Shown: piece after piece, positions 63,880-64,000 of the stretch | Numbering within the stretch: position 1 is the first letter of the stretch | How the letters are laid out: the number at the start of each line of letters is the position of its first letter | Origin: Anodontia alba | Lineage: Eukaryota > Mollusca > Bivalvia > Lucinida > Lucinidae | DNA length: 64,000 nt | Direction: 5' to 3' | NCBI GenBank assembly: GCA_964016985.1 | Contig: OZ024831.1 | Location: 23,922,609 to 23,986,608 of the forward strand | Made by a program: the position numbers and the translations under genes | Notes under the pieces: model-generated | Seen by the model: the letters and a program-made list of their open reading frames with translations, nothing else | The model's database searches: none | Told to the model about the DNA's origin: nothing

Positions 63880-64000
63880 CATTACGAAGACACGCCTATT
63901 CAAATATATAGAAAATTTCACCTCCAAAACCTGAAAATTTTCAGATAAAATACTCGGACATTTTTCATATTTCTGCCCAAAACATAGATAGCCTCGGCGA
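63880..64000 (+). mobile_element. MITE-A copy 22, cut by window end
   Basis: Begins CATTACGAAGACACGCCTAT and reaches the palindrome (CCAAAACATAGATAGCCTCG), with most of the left arm already missing. Confidence 0.85.

Overview
This window looks like repeat-rich nuclear DNA from a bivalve mollusc. It is AT-rich, has no dense or operon-like gene layout, and is full of dispersed hairpin elements and decayed transposons. The bivalve call rests on hairpin families that I associate with heterodont clams: a CTGATCAG/TGCGCA hairpin and a GCAAACAGTGTAGA hairpin with ends like AACCCATTTATGCC. No database search was possible, so the species is unknown. I see no intact host protein-coding gene, rRNA or tRNA. 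The longest open frames are translations of microsatellites, tandem repeats or hairpin elements.

Families named in this annotation. MITE-A: about 280 bp, ends CATTACGAAAAC and GTTTTCGTGATG, with a central palindrome of about 88 bp; 22 copies. MITE-B, C and D: 330-370 bp, TA-flanked, with pogo/Tigger-like ends starting CAGTCGA or CAGTGAA, each with a central hairpin. E: about 110 bp near-perfect palindromes with ends TACCCAG and CTGGGTA. F: ends GGGCCCAGTTGTTCAAA. G: a 440 bp GC-richer repeat, two copies. H and I: short hairpin repeats. K: a 3'-tail-like repeat that I link to a reverse-transcriptase element. L, M and N: smaller dispersed repeats.

Layout. 1-7.1 kb: scattered MITEs, including a B/C chimera at 930-1356 and a hairpin element holding a (CA)n tract near 4.1 kb. 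7.1-8.7 kb: a tandem array of about 11 units of roughly 145 bp, abutting a full-length but dead mariner transposon (8673-10064). 10-36 kb: MITEs C, D, A, E, F, L and G, a probable SINE (23.6-23.9 kb) and a Tc1-like transposase fragment (32.8-33.1 kb). 36.1-37.7 kb: a 5'-truncated Penelope-like element with a GIY-YIG domain, bracketed by long (TA)n arrays, followed by a well-formed hammerhead-ribozyme fold at 37345-37392. 38-56 kb: more MITEs, a nested insertion at 39.4-39.8 kb, a foldback at 42.0-42.4 kb and a large A-rich tract at 48.2-48.6 kb. 56.7-58.4 kb: a decayed reverse transcriptase with its likely 3' tail. 58.4-64 kb: MITEs, E palindromes and microsatellites.

How it fits together. 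Autonomous elements (mariner, Tc1-like, Penelope-like, RT element) are all broken. Non-autonomous hairpin elements dominate. The most striking patterns are the hammerhead motif in the Penelope-like 3' region, and the fact that MITE families with different ends (A, C, D) carry a related central palindrome, which suggests exchange of modules. All family assignments come from reading the sequence by eye.
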